DNA from: Bacteroidales bacterium
GTDB taxonomy: Bacteria; Bacteroidota; Bacteroidia; Bacteroidales; P3
Direction: 5' to 3'
NCBI GenBank assembly: GCA_017449975.1
Contig: JAFSYK010000006.1
Coordinates: 1 to 50,950, forward strand
DNA length: 50,950 nt
In this document: piece by piece, positions 1-7,726 of the stretch
Layout: the number at the start of each line of letters is the position of its first letter
Position numbering within the stretch: position 1 is the stretch's first letter
Notes under the pieces: model-generated
What the model was told of the DNA's origin: nothing
Seen by the model: only the letters and a program-made list of their open reading frames with translations
Databases searched by the model: none
Position numbers and translations under genes: made by a program

Positions 1-1
1 G

Positions 2-140
2 TCCGTTGTGTCGGATTTGCAATCTGCAATGTTCACCCTCAGGAATGAATAATCCCTACAACAAAAACTAGACTCACCGATATGCAGCAGCCTTCAACCA
101 CCAACATATACGTTTCGGATTGCAAATCCGAAACAACGGA
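2..140. repeat. REP-like inverted pair, each arm itself a hairpin
   Basis: The 25 bases at 2-26 and the 25 bases at 116-140 are inverted copies of each other with two mismatches. Each arm also folds on itself. The right arm has a 9-bp perfect stem around a GCA loop (core CGGATTGCAAATCCG). The left arm has a 6-bp core with one G-T pair around TGC. About 90 bases separate the arms. This layout matches REP/BIME elements mobilised by Y1 (RAYT-type) transposases, or a tiny MITE; no transposase is in the window. Nothing else was found in 1-200. Confidence 0.55.
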
Positions 141-200
141 ATCAACTTAAACGAATAGAGAAAATCCTTCCTTTGGAAGAAAGAGAAAGAATTATTTTCT

Positions 201-410
201 ATGGGAATTAACCATAGAGTAATCATGATTGCATATAGAAATCCACAATATACAAATGGGCGTGCGGCGGGCTCGGCGCAGAGCGTCGTCGAGCTGTGCG
301 ACCCGGTGTATTATGTGTCTCCGCTGGTCACGCTGACGAGAAGAGGCTACACGAAACATTATTTCGAGGGCGAGCGGCGTATCTGCAGCTCCATAGGCGG
401 GTGTGTGGTG
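201..410 (+). pseudogene. relic of an RHS-repeat-type protein
   Basis: The frame starting at 201 contains YVSPLVTLTRRGYTKHYFEG followed by ERRICSSIGG. This resembles the stretch YxSPyLVxxxxGYTKHYxxxxxRIxSxIGGG that precedes the C-terminal core of Bacteroidetes RHS-repeat proteins, judged from memory of the family. Only about 40 to 50 residues look related. Upstream sequence is short and downstream sequence runs directly into hairpins with no recognisable RHS core. No full RHS gene, immunity gene or secretion gene is nearby. I read it as a decayed fragment and not a working gene. The open frame runs on to 650, but the part after about 410 covers the hairpins and the antisense of a glycosyltransferase. 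Confidence 0.42.
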
Positions 411-426
411 AAGCCATGTTTGATAA

Positions 427-533
427 CCGCCGTATTCGAATCGGCGGAGCGGTCGTCAACGACCGCCGGCACCTCAAGGGTGCCGTTCTCCGCTCCCGAT
501 GGTCGCTATCGAAAGCATCCACAGGATGCTTTC
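427..533. repeat. array of four compact hairpins
   Basis: Four perfect hairpins are packed into 107 bases: 427-432/442-447 (6-bp stem), 449-456/459-466 (8-bp stem, 2-base loop), 467-473/479-485 (7-bp stem), and 511-520/524-533 (10-bp stem, loop ACA). The last begins two bases past the stop codon of the minus-strand glycosyltransferase and may end or protect its transcript. The linker CTCCGCT...CGCTATCGAAA before the last hairpin recurs at the right end of the window (50831-50849), so the two arrays belong to one family. Confidence 0.7.
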
Positions 534-534
534 T

Positions 535-1629
535 TCACACACGGTAAATTTTCAACATCGTGTCGACGTTTTGCTCCCAGTCGTAGCGTTCCGCTACGCG
601 GCGGCGGCCCGCCTCTCCCATGGTTTGTCGCAGCTGCGGGTCGTCGATGAATTTCTGTATGGCGGCGGCGGCGGCCTGCGCGTTGTCCTTGGGCACGACG
701 AAGCCCGTCACGCCGTCGGCAACGACCTCTTGGAAACCCTCGGCATCAGAAGTAACGACAGGGCACTGGCACGACATGGCCTCGACAGCAACCACACCAA
801 AACTCTCCTCACGCGAGAGCGACACCGCCACATCAAACTGGGCATAGAGTGACGGCAGCTCGTCGTTGGGGATAAAGCCCAGAAACTCCACCCTATCGCG
901 CACTGCCAGCTGATCGCAGAGCTGTTCGAAATCCGCACGGTCGGGGCCCGTTCCTGCGATGAGTAGTCGCATATCCTTTCCGCTGTTGCGACGACACACC
1001 AATGCAAAAGCACGGATAAGCGTGTCAATACCATAGCAGTATTTCAGTGCTTTGACATTACCAACCACGAAAGTGGCAGGCTTCGATGGAGCCGCAATCG
1101 GAGCAAAACGGTTCATATCCACGCCGAAAGGGGTGACCTGTATCGGCTTGGCTGTATACTTGTTGGTCTCGCGCGCCATACAGTGGCTGGTAGACAGGAC
1201 ACCGTCGGCACGACGCAACGCGAAACGTAGCAGATGGTTGTAGAGTTTTCCCTGACGGGGGAAAGTGTAAACATCGCTACCCCACACCGACAACAGGAAA
1301 GGATGGAAGCACGACAGTGCACCCACCAATCCACAACTGCTGGCGTTGTGGGCATGAAGCAGGTCGGGACGGAAACGACGTATCTGTCTGCGCAGGTGCT
1401 TCACCGCCTTGAGATATATGAGCTTGGCGGCGATGCGCTGCGAGCCGGCTGCCGCCTCATCCAACACGAAATCGCAACTGTAGACCTGAACATGTGGCAT
1501 CCCGTCGTAAAACGAACAGTCGCACCGCAGCAGATTGAACAACAGTATCTCACAACCCCGCTGACTGAGCGATGATACCCAGCGGCGAGTGTGGATGCTG
1601 TCGGCGTCGGCGATGAGGAGGAGGCGCAT
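535..1629 (-). CDS. GT4-family glycosyltransferase
   Basis: Predicted cytoplasmic GT-B glycosyltransferase of 364 residues that would transfer a sugar from a nucleotide donor during O-antigen or capsule assembly. The N-terminal Rossmann half begins MRLLLIADADSIHTRRWVSS, typical of GT4 enzymes. The donor half has the family signature EESFGVVAVEAM (an EX7E motif, glutamates eight apart) followed by P-V-V-T-S-D-A-E-G, and ends in the usual C-terminal helices. The length is normal for the family. It is the last gene of a minus-strand envelope block and follows a second glycosyltransferase and a flippase. The gap before it (1630-1855) is filled by a simple-sequence tract. Donor and acceptor cannot be told from sequence. 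Confidence 0.88.
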   Translation of the reverse strand: MRLLLIADADSIHTRRWVSSLSQRGCEILLFNLLRCDCSFYDGMPHVQVYSCDFVLDEAAAGSQRIAAKLIYLKAVKHLRRQIRRFRPDLLHAHNASSCGLVGALSCFHPFLLSVWGSDVYTFPRQGKLYNHLLRFALRRADGVLSTSHCMARETNKYTAKPIQVTPFGVDMNRFAPIAAPSKPATFVVGNVKALKYCYGIDTLIRAFALVCRRNSGKDMRLLIAGTGPDRADFEQLCDQLAVRDRVEFLGFIPNDELPSLYAQFDVAVSLSREESFGVVAVEAMSCQCPVVTSDAEGFQEVVADGVTGFVVPKDNAQAAAAAIQKFIDDPQLRQTMGEAGRRRVAERYDWEQNVDTMLKIYRV

Positions 1630-1631
1630 GG

Positions 1632-1800
1632 GATGAATGGTTAGTGGTTATGGGTTATTGGTTATTGAGAAGAAGTAAAGGAGACAGTAGTTAAGGAGTT
1701 AAGACAAATGAATGGTTAGTGGTTATGGGTTAGTGGTTATGGGTTATGGGCTAGGGGTAATTGGTTATGAGTTATTGGTTATTGACAAGTGCGTGATTGG
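1632..1800 (-). repeat. simple-sequence leader tract (ATAACCCATAACCACTAACC words)
   Basis: On the minus strand this leader of the GT4 gene is built from repeated words such as ATAACCAATAACCCATAACC and CCACTAACCATT, with almost no G. The tract is degenerate, so it is not a clean microsatellite. It fills most of the gap between the two glycosyltransferase genes. No promoter box was recognised in it. Confidence 0.7.
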
Positions 1801-1806
1801 TGATTG

Positions 1807-1859
1807 GTGACCTGTGAAACGAGTGCGTGACTAAAATCGTATCACGGGTCACAGGTCAC
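1807..1859. repeat. 11-bp inverted repeat at a gene end
   Basis: GTGACCTGTGA at 1807-1817 and its exact complement at 1849-1859 flank 31 bases and overlap the stop codon of the upstream minus-strand glycosyltransferase. The long loop and lack of a T-run make it a weak terminator candidate. It may instead be a local duplication product like the neighbouring simple repeats. Confidence 0.45.
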
Positions 1860-2947
1860 GATGCGGTAAGCGAGTTGGCGATTTGCTGGCAGCGGGCTTG
1901 CCAAGTATTCTTGACCGCCACCTCTTCAATGTGTTCTTTATATGCAGCCAGAATATCCCTATTCTGCAGAACATGCTCCAAGGCGGCACGAATGGATGCC
2001 GCATCCTTGTGGCTCACCATACCAATATGGTTCCTCTCGACAAAGCGAGCCATCCAGCTGTCCTCGACGACAAGCATCGGAACACCATAGCCGATTGTTT
2101 CGAAAAACTTGTAGGGGGCCGCAAAATCGATATAGTCATTATAGAAAGTCATGGCAAACAGATCCGCCTGCTGATACCGCTGTCGGACCGCCTCTCCGCT
2201 TTCGTGAACCACATTAACGTTGGAACTGACAAGCGGCGCGTATTCTTCGGAGACGGCATCCCAGTCGTAATCGCGGCAACAGAGTGTCAATCGTACATCC
2301 GGCAATCCCGAAACCGCTTGGAGCAGAGGTTTGAGGTTGTAGTTGGTACCCAAACCACCGACGTACAGCAAAGAGAGGGATGCGGTGTCGCTGGACTTGC
2401 AGTTTTTGCTATCCGCAGACAACAAACGCTCACATCCTGACGGCAGTTCCACCACTCGGCAGGTAAACTCGGCTGGTATGTGGGTTCGCATCTCCATCGT
2501 CGGAAGAAAAAGCACGTCGAGCCACCTGCGGTATTGCCACAAATCATAGCGATAGAACAGTGTAGCCATGCTATTCTTCCACCCATCACCGCGGTTGGCG
2601 AAACGCCAATGGATGTCGCGATAGAACAATCCGATAGGGATGCCATGCTGCTTACAGAAACGGAAGAATCCGAAATCGAGGAACGGGTAGGTAGGCAGGT
2701 GGTTGCGCTCGGTGAGCAGGGTGGGCATGGTCGACGACTCGCTGTAGAGGAAATCGTAATGCACGCCCTGACGGATATTCCGCTTGATGGCTGCGATGCG
2801 TTGTTTGCGTTCCGCACCGTAGCCCTCAACCACATCGACCTCGTAACCCAATTCGGCAAATGCCGCCATCAACTTTTGCGGACGAATCTGACTCGCCGAC
2901 GGATCGGAACGGTCGATATGGATAGGTATATGGAAAATAATTCTCAT
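1856..2947 (-). CDS. GT-B-fold glycosyltransferase
   Basis: Predicted glycosyltransferase of 363 residues. It begins MRIIFHIPIHIDRSDPSASQ, with RPQKLMAAFAELGYEVDVV forming the first Rossmann unit. The C-terminal half has LLYVGGLGTNYNLKPLLQAV, a GT4/GT1-like start of the donor-binding domain, and later FAAPYKFFETIGYGVPMLV, which holds the usual glutamate of the donor site. Its ATG overlaps the stop codon of the flippase gene by four bases (ATGA), so the two are probably translationally coupled. The context (flippase before, GT4 enzyme after) points to surface polysaccharide synthesis. The exact linkage is unknown. Confidence 0.75.
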   Translation of the reverse strand: MRIIFHIPIHIDRSDPSASQIRPQKLMAAFAELGYEVDVVEGYGAERKQRIAAIKRNIRQGVHYDFLYSESSTMPTLLTERNHLPTYPFLDFGFFRFCKQHGIPIGLFYRDIHWRFANRGDGWKNSMATLFYRYDLWQYRRWLDVLFLPTMEMRTHIPAEFTCRVVELPSGCERLLSADSKNCKSSDTASLSLLYVGGLGTNYNLKPLLQAVSGLPDVRLTLCCRDYDWDAVSEEYAPLVSSNVNVVHESGEAVRQRYQQADLFAMTFYNDYIDFAAPYKFFETIGYGVPMLVVEDSWMARFVERNHIGMVSHKDAASIRAALEHVLQNRDILAAYKEHIEEVAVKNTWQARCQQIANSLTAS

Positions 2948-4392
2948 CGTTTCAAAACATAGCCTGTCACCTCACGCAGATACCCACGGTTGAACAGCCA
3001 ATAATAGAGCAGATAACCAATGCCAAAAATCACCATGTCAGCCAAATAAATCATCGGACGTTCCATATCACCCCAGAGCAATAATGGTAACGCCAGCAGC
3101 AGCGCCACACAGGCGGCGGAAAAAGGTGTCGCCATCGCACGGAGATATTCTGCAAAGCGCATGCCGATAAGCCGATGCACCACAATCTTCCAGCAGCCGA
3201 AGAAGAGGACGACAGCAATAATCACCTGTGCCCACGTCATCGCCTCGATACTGATACGTGCCGCGACCAGCGTGCCTATCAGCATCAGCACCATGCGCAG
3301 ACACATCCACAGAAAGCCCAAATCGGTGCGTCCCAGCGAGACAATCAAGATGGCTATCGGATTGGCAATGGAATGGAGAATTCCCCACAGCGCCAAAATC
3401 CGCACAAACCATACCATCTCCATCATCCCACTGCCGTATAGCACGCTGACGATGCCTTCGGGAAAGAGAAACACGGCGAAGAAGATGGGAAAGTTGATAA
3501 ACGAGAGCAGCGTAAGCACACGGCCGTAGGCATCACGCATCCGCGGCTTGTCGTCCTGGAAGCGGGCAAACGCCGGCGCAGCCACACCGGTGACGATGGG
3601 GTTGACCAACTGAACAGCCTTGTAAAGCAACTCTTTAGCCAGATTGTAGACACCCAGCACCTCGGCACTGAAGAAGCGGCCGATGAGGAAGACATCCAGC
3701 TTGGTGGCGGCATAGTCGACCACCTGGGTGGAGAGCTGGTAGCCGCCGATGCGCAGCAGCTCTTTGATTTCGCCCAGCCGGAAGTGCCAAAGGACACGAT
3801 AGCTACGCAAGCCCGATACGGCATAGACGCCGTGGGTCAGCACCGCCTGCAGGATGGCGCCATAGACCAGACTGAACACGCCCGCGCCCCGCAACGCCAG
3901 CACGATGGTAAAGATCACACCCAACGACACGCCCGTCACCTCGACGATGGCGATAAAACGGAAATCCATCTCCTTGGTCTTGAAGGTGTAGAACATCTTG
4001 CCAAAGGCATTGATAACCAGCGTCAGCGACAGTAGCGGTATCACCTTGAGTAGCTGTGGCTGGTGATAGTAGGAAGCGATGAGCGGCGTGAGGGCGAAGA
4101 GGATGGCATAGAGCGTCACACTCAACAACAGGTTGAGCCAGAACACAGAAGAATACTGCTCACGCGTGATATCCTGCTTGTGGATCAGTCCCGTCGCCAG
4201 TCCCAGGTTGGCAAAAATTTCGGTAAAACCCAAGAACATAGTGGCGATGGCGATCAAACCAAAGTCACTCTTGGAGAGAATACGCGCCAAGATGAAAAGT
4301 TTGAGCATGTGCAAGACGGTCGTGGTGATAGTGCCGACACTATTCCACTTGACACCTTTGACAGTTTGATTGCGCAGCCCGTCGCTTTCCAA
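2944..4392 (-). CDS. polysaccharide flippase, MOP superfamily (Wzx-like)
   Basis: Predicted inner-membrane flippase of 482 residues that would move undecaprenyl-linked oligosaccharide units to the periplasmic face. It begins with LRNQTVKGVKWNSVGTITTT and RILSKSDFGLIAIA, the usual opening of the WzxC/TuaB-type branch of the MOP superfamily. About a dozen hydrophobic segments follow, and the length is normal. It starts 38 bases after lpxA, and its stop overlaps the next glycosyltransferase start by four bases. This places O-antigen or capsule export in one transcription block with lipid A synthesis. Substrate specificity cannot be read from sequence. Confidence 0.9.
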   Translation of the reverse strand: MESDGLRNQTVKGVKWNSVGTITTTVLHMLKLFILARILSKSDFGLIAIATMFLGFTEIFANLGLATGLIHKQDITREQYSSVFWLNLLLSVTLYAILFALTPLIASYYHQPQLLKVIPLLSLTLVINAFGKMFYTFKTKEMDFRFIAIVEVTGVSLGVIFTIVLALRGAGVFSLVYGAILQAVLTHGVYAVSGLRSYRVLWHFRLGEIKELLRIGGYQLSTQVVDYAATKLDVFLIGRFFSAEVLGVYNLAKELLYKAVQLVNPIVTGVAAPAFARFQDDKPRMRDAYGRVLTLLSFINFPIFFAVFLFPEGIVSVLYGSGMMEMVWFVRILALWGILHSIANPIAILIVSLGRTDLGFLWMCLRMVLMLIGTLVAARISIEAMTWAQVIIAVVLFFGCWKIVVHRLIGMRFAEYLRAMATPFSAACVALLLALPLLLWGDMERPMIYLADMVIFGIGYLLYYWLFNRGYLREVTGYVLKR

Positions 4393-4430
4393 TTGAGAGA
4401 CAATAAGAAGTTAGGGTATATTTTGACCGT

Positions 4431-5210
4431 TTACCGTCCGGTGTAGCCACGCATGAGGCCGGTGTTGGCGCTGCCGATGAAGCTGAGCACTTGCTTACCC
4501 TCGTCGGTGTGGCCGTAGCGCTCTTTCACCTCCTCGACAGCGTGCGTGATGGTGAGGCCTTTTTGGAAGATATAACGATAGATGTCGGTGATATTCTCGA
4601 TGGACTCCCGACTGAAACCGCGACGCTGCAGTCCCAGCGAGTTGACGCCGGCATACTGGATGGGATAGCGGGCCGCTTTCACAAAGGGAGGTATATCCTT
4701 GTCGATCAAGGCACCTCCCTGCGTGATGACATGGGAGCCGATATGGACAAACTGGATGATGGCCGTCTTGCCGCCCAGAATGACATAGTCACCAACGATG
4801 ATATGGCCCGCCAGCGTGGCGTTGTTGGCAAAGACACAGTTGTCGCCCACCACGCAGTCGTGCGCAACATGGACGTAGGCCATCAGCAGGTTGTTGTTGC
4901 CTATTACGGTCTTTCCAGAAGCTGAGGTGCCACGGTTGATGGTGCAGCACTCGCGAATCACATTATTATCGCCAATCTCGACAGTGGTATATTCACCTGC
5001 AAACTTCAGATCCTGCGGCACAGCGGAAATCACGCTGCCGGGGAAAATCTTGCAATTCTTTCCGATGCGGGCACCCGGGAAAATAGTAACATTGGGCCCA
5101 ATCCAGGTACCGTCGCCAATCTCCACATCTTCATATATAGTGGTGAAGTTCGAAATCGTCACATCTTTACCCACACGGGCATCGGGATGAAGGTCGTATA
5201 GCTTTGTCAT
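4431..5210 (-). CDS. lpxA: acyl-ACP--UDP-N-acetylglucosamine O-acyltransferase LpxA
   Basis: First enzyme of lipid A synthesis; it transfers a 3-hydroxyacyl chain from acyl-ACP to the 3-OH of UDP-GlcNAc in the cytoplasm. The 259 residues form a left-handed beta-helix of hexapeptide repeats (for example VEIGDGTWIGPNVTIFPGARI). The catalytic histidine is in MAYVHVAHDCVVG, and the C-terminal helical part (GVNSLGLQRRGFSRESIENI) is typical. Length matches the family. It starts 16 bases after lpxC, an order common in Bacteroidetes, where lpxC normally carries a fused fabZ. Confidence 0.96.
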   Translation of the reverse strand: MTKLYDLHPDARVGKDVTISNFTTIYEDVEIGDGTWIGPNVTIFPGARIGKNCKIFPGSVISAVPQDLKFAGEYTTVEIGDNNVIRECCTINRGTSASGKTVIGNNNLLMAYVHVAHDCVVGDNCVFANNATLAGHIIVGDYVILGGKTAIIQFVHIGSHVITQGGALIDKDIPPFVKAARYPIQYAGVNSLGLQRRGFSRESIENITDIYRYIFQKGLTITHAVEEVKERYGHTDEGKQVLSFIGSANTGLMRGYTGR

Positions 5211-5226
5211 TATTACTAAGAATTAT

Positions 5227-6150
5227 TTATTGACAATAGTTTTCAATTAAATACTTTGCAAACATGGTGTTGGCCTTGTGGCCAGGCTTATAGATAGCAA
5301 AATGGCCTTTGATGAGAATACCCGTGGTGCGGATATCGCCCACAAAGTCCAGCAGTTTGTGTCGCGCCGGCTCATTGGTGAAATAGGGGTCGGTGGTATT
5401 CAGCACACCGTCGTGAACCTTGAACTGCGCCGGATCCTTGTGGAAGGTCTTGCCCAGACGACGCAGCGAGCGACTGCTCAGTTCTTTGTTGACAAACACC
5501 AATGCGTTGTCGAGGCTGCCGCCCTTGATGAGGTTCAGATGCAGCAAAGGTTCAATCTCGTGGAGAAACACGAAGGTGCGACAAGGGGCGATGCCGGCGG
5601 CATACTCGCTCATATCGTTCAACGTGGCCTCCTGCCACCCGATAACGCTGTTGGGGAAGTCGATCACACAGTCCACCGAGAAGGTGTCGGCCGGCGTGAG
5701 ATCGTAGACAGAGCCCGTCTCCGCCACCTCGTAGTGGATAGGCTCCTTCACCTCGTAGAACTTGCGCGGCACCTCGAGCTCACGCACACCCACACGGTGC
5801 AGCTGCAGCAGCCAGGGACGCGCCGATCCGTCGAGGATGGGCACCTCGCCGCCGTCCATCTCCACCAGCACATTGTCGACCTGCATGCCATGCAGTGCCG
5901 ACATCAGGTGTTCGATGGTGGCGATAGAATGACGACCGCTACCCAGCGTAGTGCCGCGCGACGTGGCGCCGACATTGGTGGCCAGCGCATACTGCGTGAC
6001 GATATTGATGCGGTCGATACGCCGGAAGGCGATACCGAAATCGGCTGGTGCGGGTTTCACCGTCACGGTGACCGTTCGACCGGTGTGCAGACCCATACCG
6101 GTCATGCGGAATTCCTTGTTTATGGTGGTCTGCATCATGGTTATCGACAT
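5227..6150 (-). CDS. lpxC: UDP-3-O-acyl-N-acetylglucosamine deacetylase LpxC, without a FabZ domain
   Basis: Zinc deacetylase for the committed step of lipid A synthesis. Visible are the zinc histidine in ATIEHLMSAL, the second ligand pair in RHKLLDFVGDI, and the catalytic histidine in the GHxxxYxPGHKAN segment. The protein is 307 residues, close to proteobacterial LpxC. In Bacteroidetes this gene is usually fused to fabZ, giving about 460 residues; here it stops at YLIENYCQ and lpxA follows after 16 bases, so no FabZ exists at this locus. The first ATG (6150) overlaps the end of the upstream gene by 10 bases. The ATG pair at 6138 and 6135, just after the upstream stop, is an equally good start and suggests coupling. 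Confidence 0.94.
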   Translation of the reverse strand: MSITMMQTTINKEFRMTGMGLHTGRTVTVTVKPAPADFGIAFRRIDRINIVTQYALATNVGATSRGTTLGSGRHSIATIEHLMSALHGMQVDNVLVEMDGGEVPILDGSARPWLLQLHRVGVRELEVPRKFYEVKEPIHYEVAETGSVYDLTPADTFSVDCVIDFPNSVIGWQEATLNDMSEYAAGIAPCRTFVFLHEIEPLLHLNLIKGGSLDNALVFVNKELSSRSLRRLGKTFHKDPAQFKVHDGVLNTTDPYFTNEPARHKLLDFVGDIRTTGILIKGHFAIYKPGHKANTMFAKYLIENYCQ

Positions 6151-7679
6151 TCAAAAAACTGAAAATTATTCAAGCGAAACAGCAGTGCCGTGTTGCCCTC
6201 GAAGCCGTTGCCCGGCTGCGTGCAGTGGAACGACGCGGGACGCAGCAATCCTTCGGGAGCACGGTCCAGATTGGGGTTGCGCCAAAAAGCCGTTCCCTTC
6301 GAGTGGATGCCGGTGACAAAATAGAGGATGGCGTCGTGACCCAACGCCGCATAGTAGTTGGAGGGCTCGACATGATACTGCCGATAAAAATCGCGCAGAA
6401 AATCCAACTGGCGACGGCTGCTGTAGTCCCACTCATTGCTGAGGAAAGTATGGTAATGTTGGTTCTGAAGGAAGATCAAGTCTACATCGGGATAGATATC
6501 GCACCAGTTGTCCAGCGTCACCAACGTAATATCGCACTTGGATGACACCGAGGAGAGACGGCTCAGCAACGTGTTGTTGTACGTCCGATTGCGGTCACGC
6601 CCGGCATCATAGACACTCAACACGACAATTTTATTCTCGCCTTTGAGCGTAGAAGCCAACTTGCCCGACGCCGCCCAGTCAAAGAACGTGTAACGGATGG
6701 CCGTCTGCGACGAGAGCTGGCTACGCAGCTCGTCGAGCACCGGCTTCTCGGCATTCGACTTGGAATGGATGATATAGAGCGGAGTTCCCGGCATCGTGGT
6801 GCGCATGTATTCCAACAATCGGCGGATGCGTGCCGACGCCGACGGCTGGCACTTCACCACGTAGGGGTTCTGGTTGACAATCTCGTCGCGCATCGAGAGG
6901 GGGTTGATGATGAAGACATGGTCGTCTGCCGCCAGTTGTGCGGCACGGGTGAACGACTCCTTGGGCAACAATGTGATGACCACGTCCGAAGCTCCCACAT
7001 TGAAGCTGCGCCACTGCCGCTCGACGGTGGCGGCATCCTGCGTGGCGACATCCACCACGTTGAGACGGACATTGACCCCTTGCTGCTGCAGCTCATTCAG
7101 GCCCATCTGGATACCCTCGTAGAACTGGATAAACTCAAACTGCTTGTAGCTCTTGCGTCCACGCTGCTCCACATCGAACTTCGTGGTGGAAATCGACTCA
7201 ATCTGATCCAGATAGAGCGGCATCATCAGCGACACCACGACGGTCGACGGACTCATGCGGTCGCGTATAACGGCCTGCGGTATAGGTTTGGGCTGTGCCG
7301 ACGAGTGTGAAGTAGACTGGGTGGAGCTTGACTGTGACGTGGTGGCCGGAGCCGATGTCGTAACCTTCGAAGGGGTCTGCGTGGACTGCGCTGACACAGC
7401 AGCGTTCTCATTCACCTTCTGAACGGGAATCCACACCGTATCGCCCACCGAAAGGAAATGGATATCTTTCTTGACAACGGCATCGTAGTCTTTGACACCA
7501 TAGGCTCTGGAGATGGAATAGACGGTCTGTCCACTCTGCACCACATGCACATAGAACTGACGACCATTCATCCACTGCGTCTTCGTGGAACGCTCCACCG
7601 GAACACCGCCAGGCATCTGGGCCCAACAGATCGGGCCAGCCAGCAGGATAAGCATCGTCAAGTAGAAACGTTTCAGCAT
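6141..7679 (-). CDS. LysM-domain protein with a periplasmic-receptor-like domain
   Basis: Exported protein of 512 residues. It has a signal peptide (about 1-21, ending CWAQ) and a LysM peptidoglycan-binding domain (about 42-88, YVHVVQSGQTVYSISRAYGV). A Ser/Thr/Gln-rich linker (about 92-135) leads to a C-terminal part of about 350 residues that resembles type-1 periplasmic binding folds: SLMMPLYLDQIES, then FYEGIQMGLNELQQQGVNVR. Proteins of this LysM plus receptor layout are common in Bacteroidetes and are often annotated as amino-acid ABC receptors, but no transporter genes lie here. Its stop overlaps or abuts the lpxC start, and guaA lies 47 bases upstream. A cell-wall-anchored sensor or scaffold role is my inference. 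Confidence 0.8.
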   Translation of the reverse strand: MLKRFYLTMLILLAGPICWAQMPGGVPVERSTKTQWMNGRQFYVHVVQSGQTVYSISRAYGVKDYDAVVKKDIHFLSVGDTVWIPVQKVNENAAVSAQSTQTPSKVTTSAPATTSQSSSTQSTSHSSAQPKPIPQAVIRDRMSPSTVVVSLMMPLYLDQIESISTTKFDVEQRGRKSYKQFEFIQFYEGIQMGLNELQQQGVNVRLNVVDVATQDAATVERQWRSFNVGASDVVITLLPKESFTRAAQLAADDHVFIINPLSMRDEIVNQNPYVVKCQPSASARIRRLLEYMRTTMPGTPLYIIHSKSNAEKPVLDELRSQLSSQTAIRYTFFDWAASGKLASTLKGENKIVVLSVYDAGRDRNRTYNNTLLSRLSSVSSKCDITLVTLDNWCDIYPDVDLIFLQNQHYHTFLSNEWDYSSRRQLDFLRDFYRQYHVEPSNYYAALGHDAILYFVTGIHSKGTAFWRNPNLDRAPEGLLRPASFHCTQPGNGFEGNTALLFRLNNFQFFECR

Positions 7680-7726
7680 AAAATCAATATACTATCTCGC
7701 AACTATAAACTTTAAACTATCTACCC

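Noticed and set aside
6141-7679. Amino-acid ABC transporter binding protein
   Set aside because: The receptor-like fold is fused to LysM and no permease or ATPase gene is near, so a transport label is not supported.
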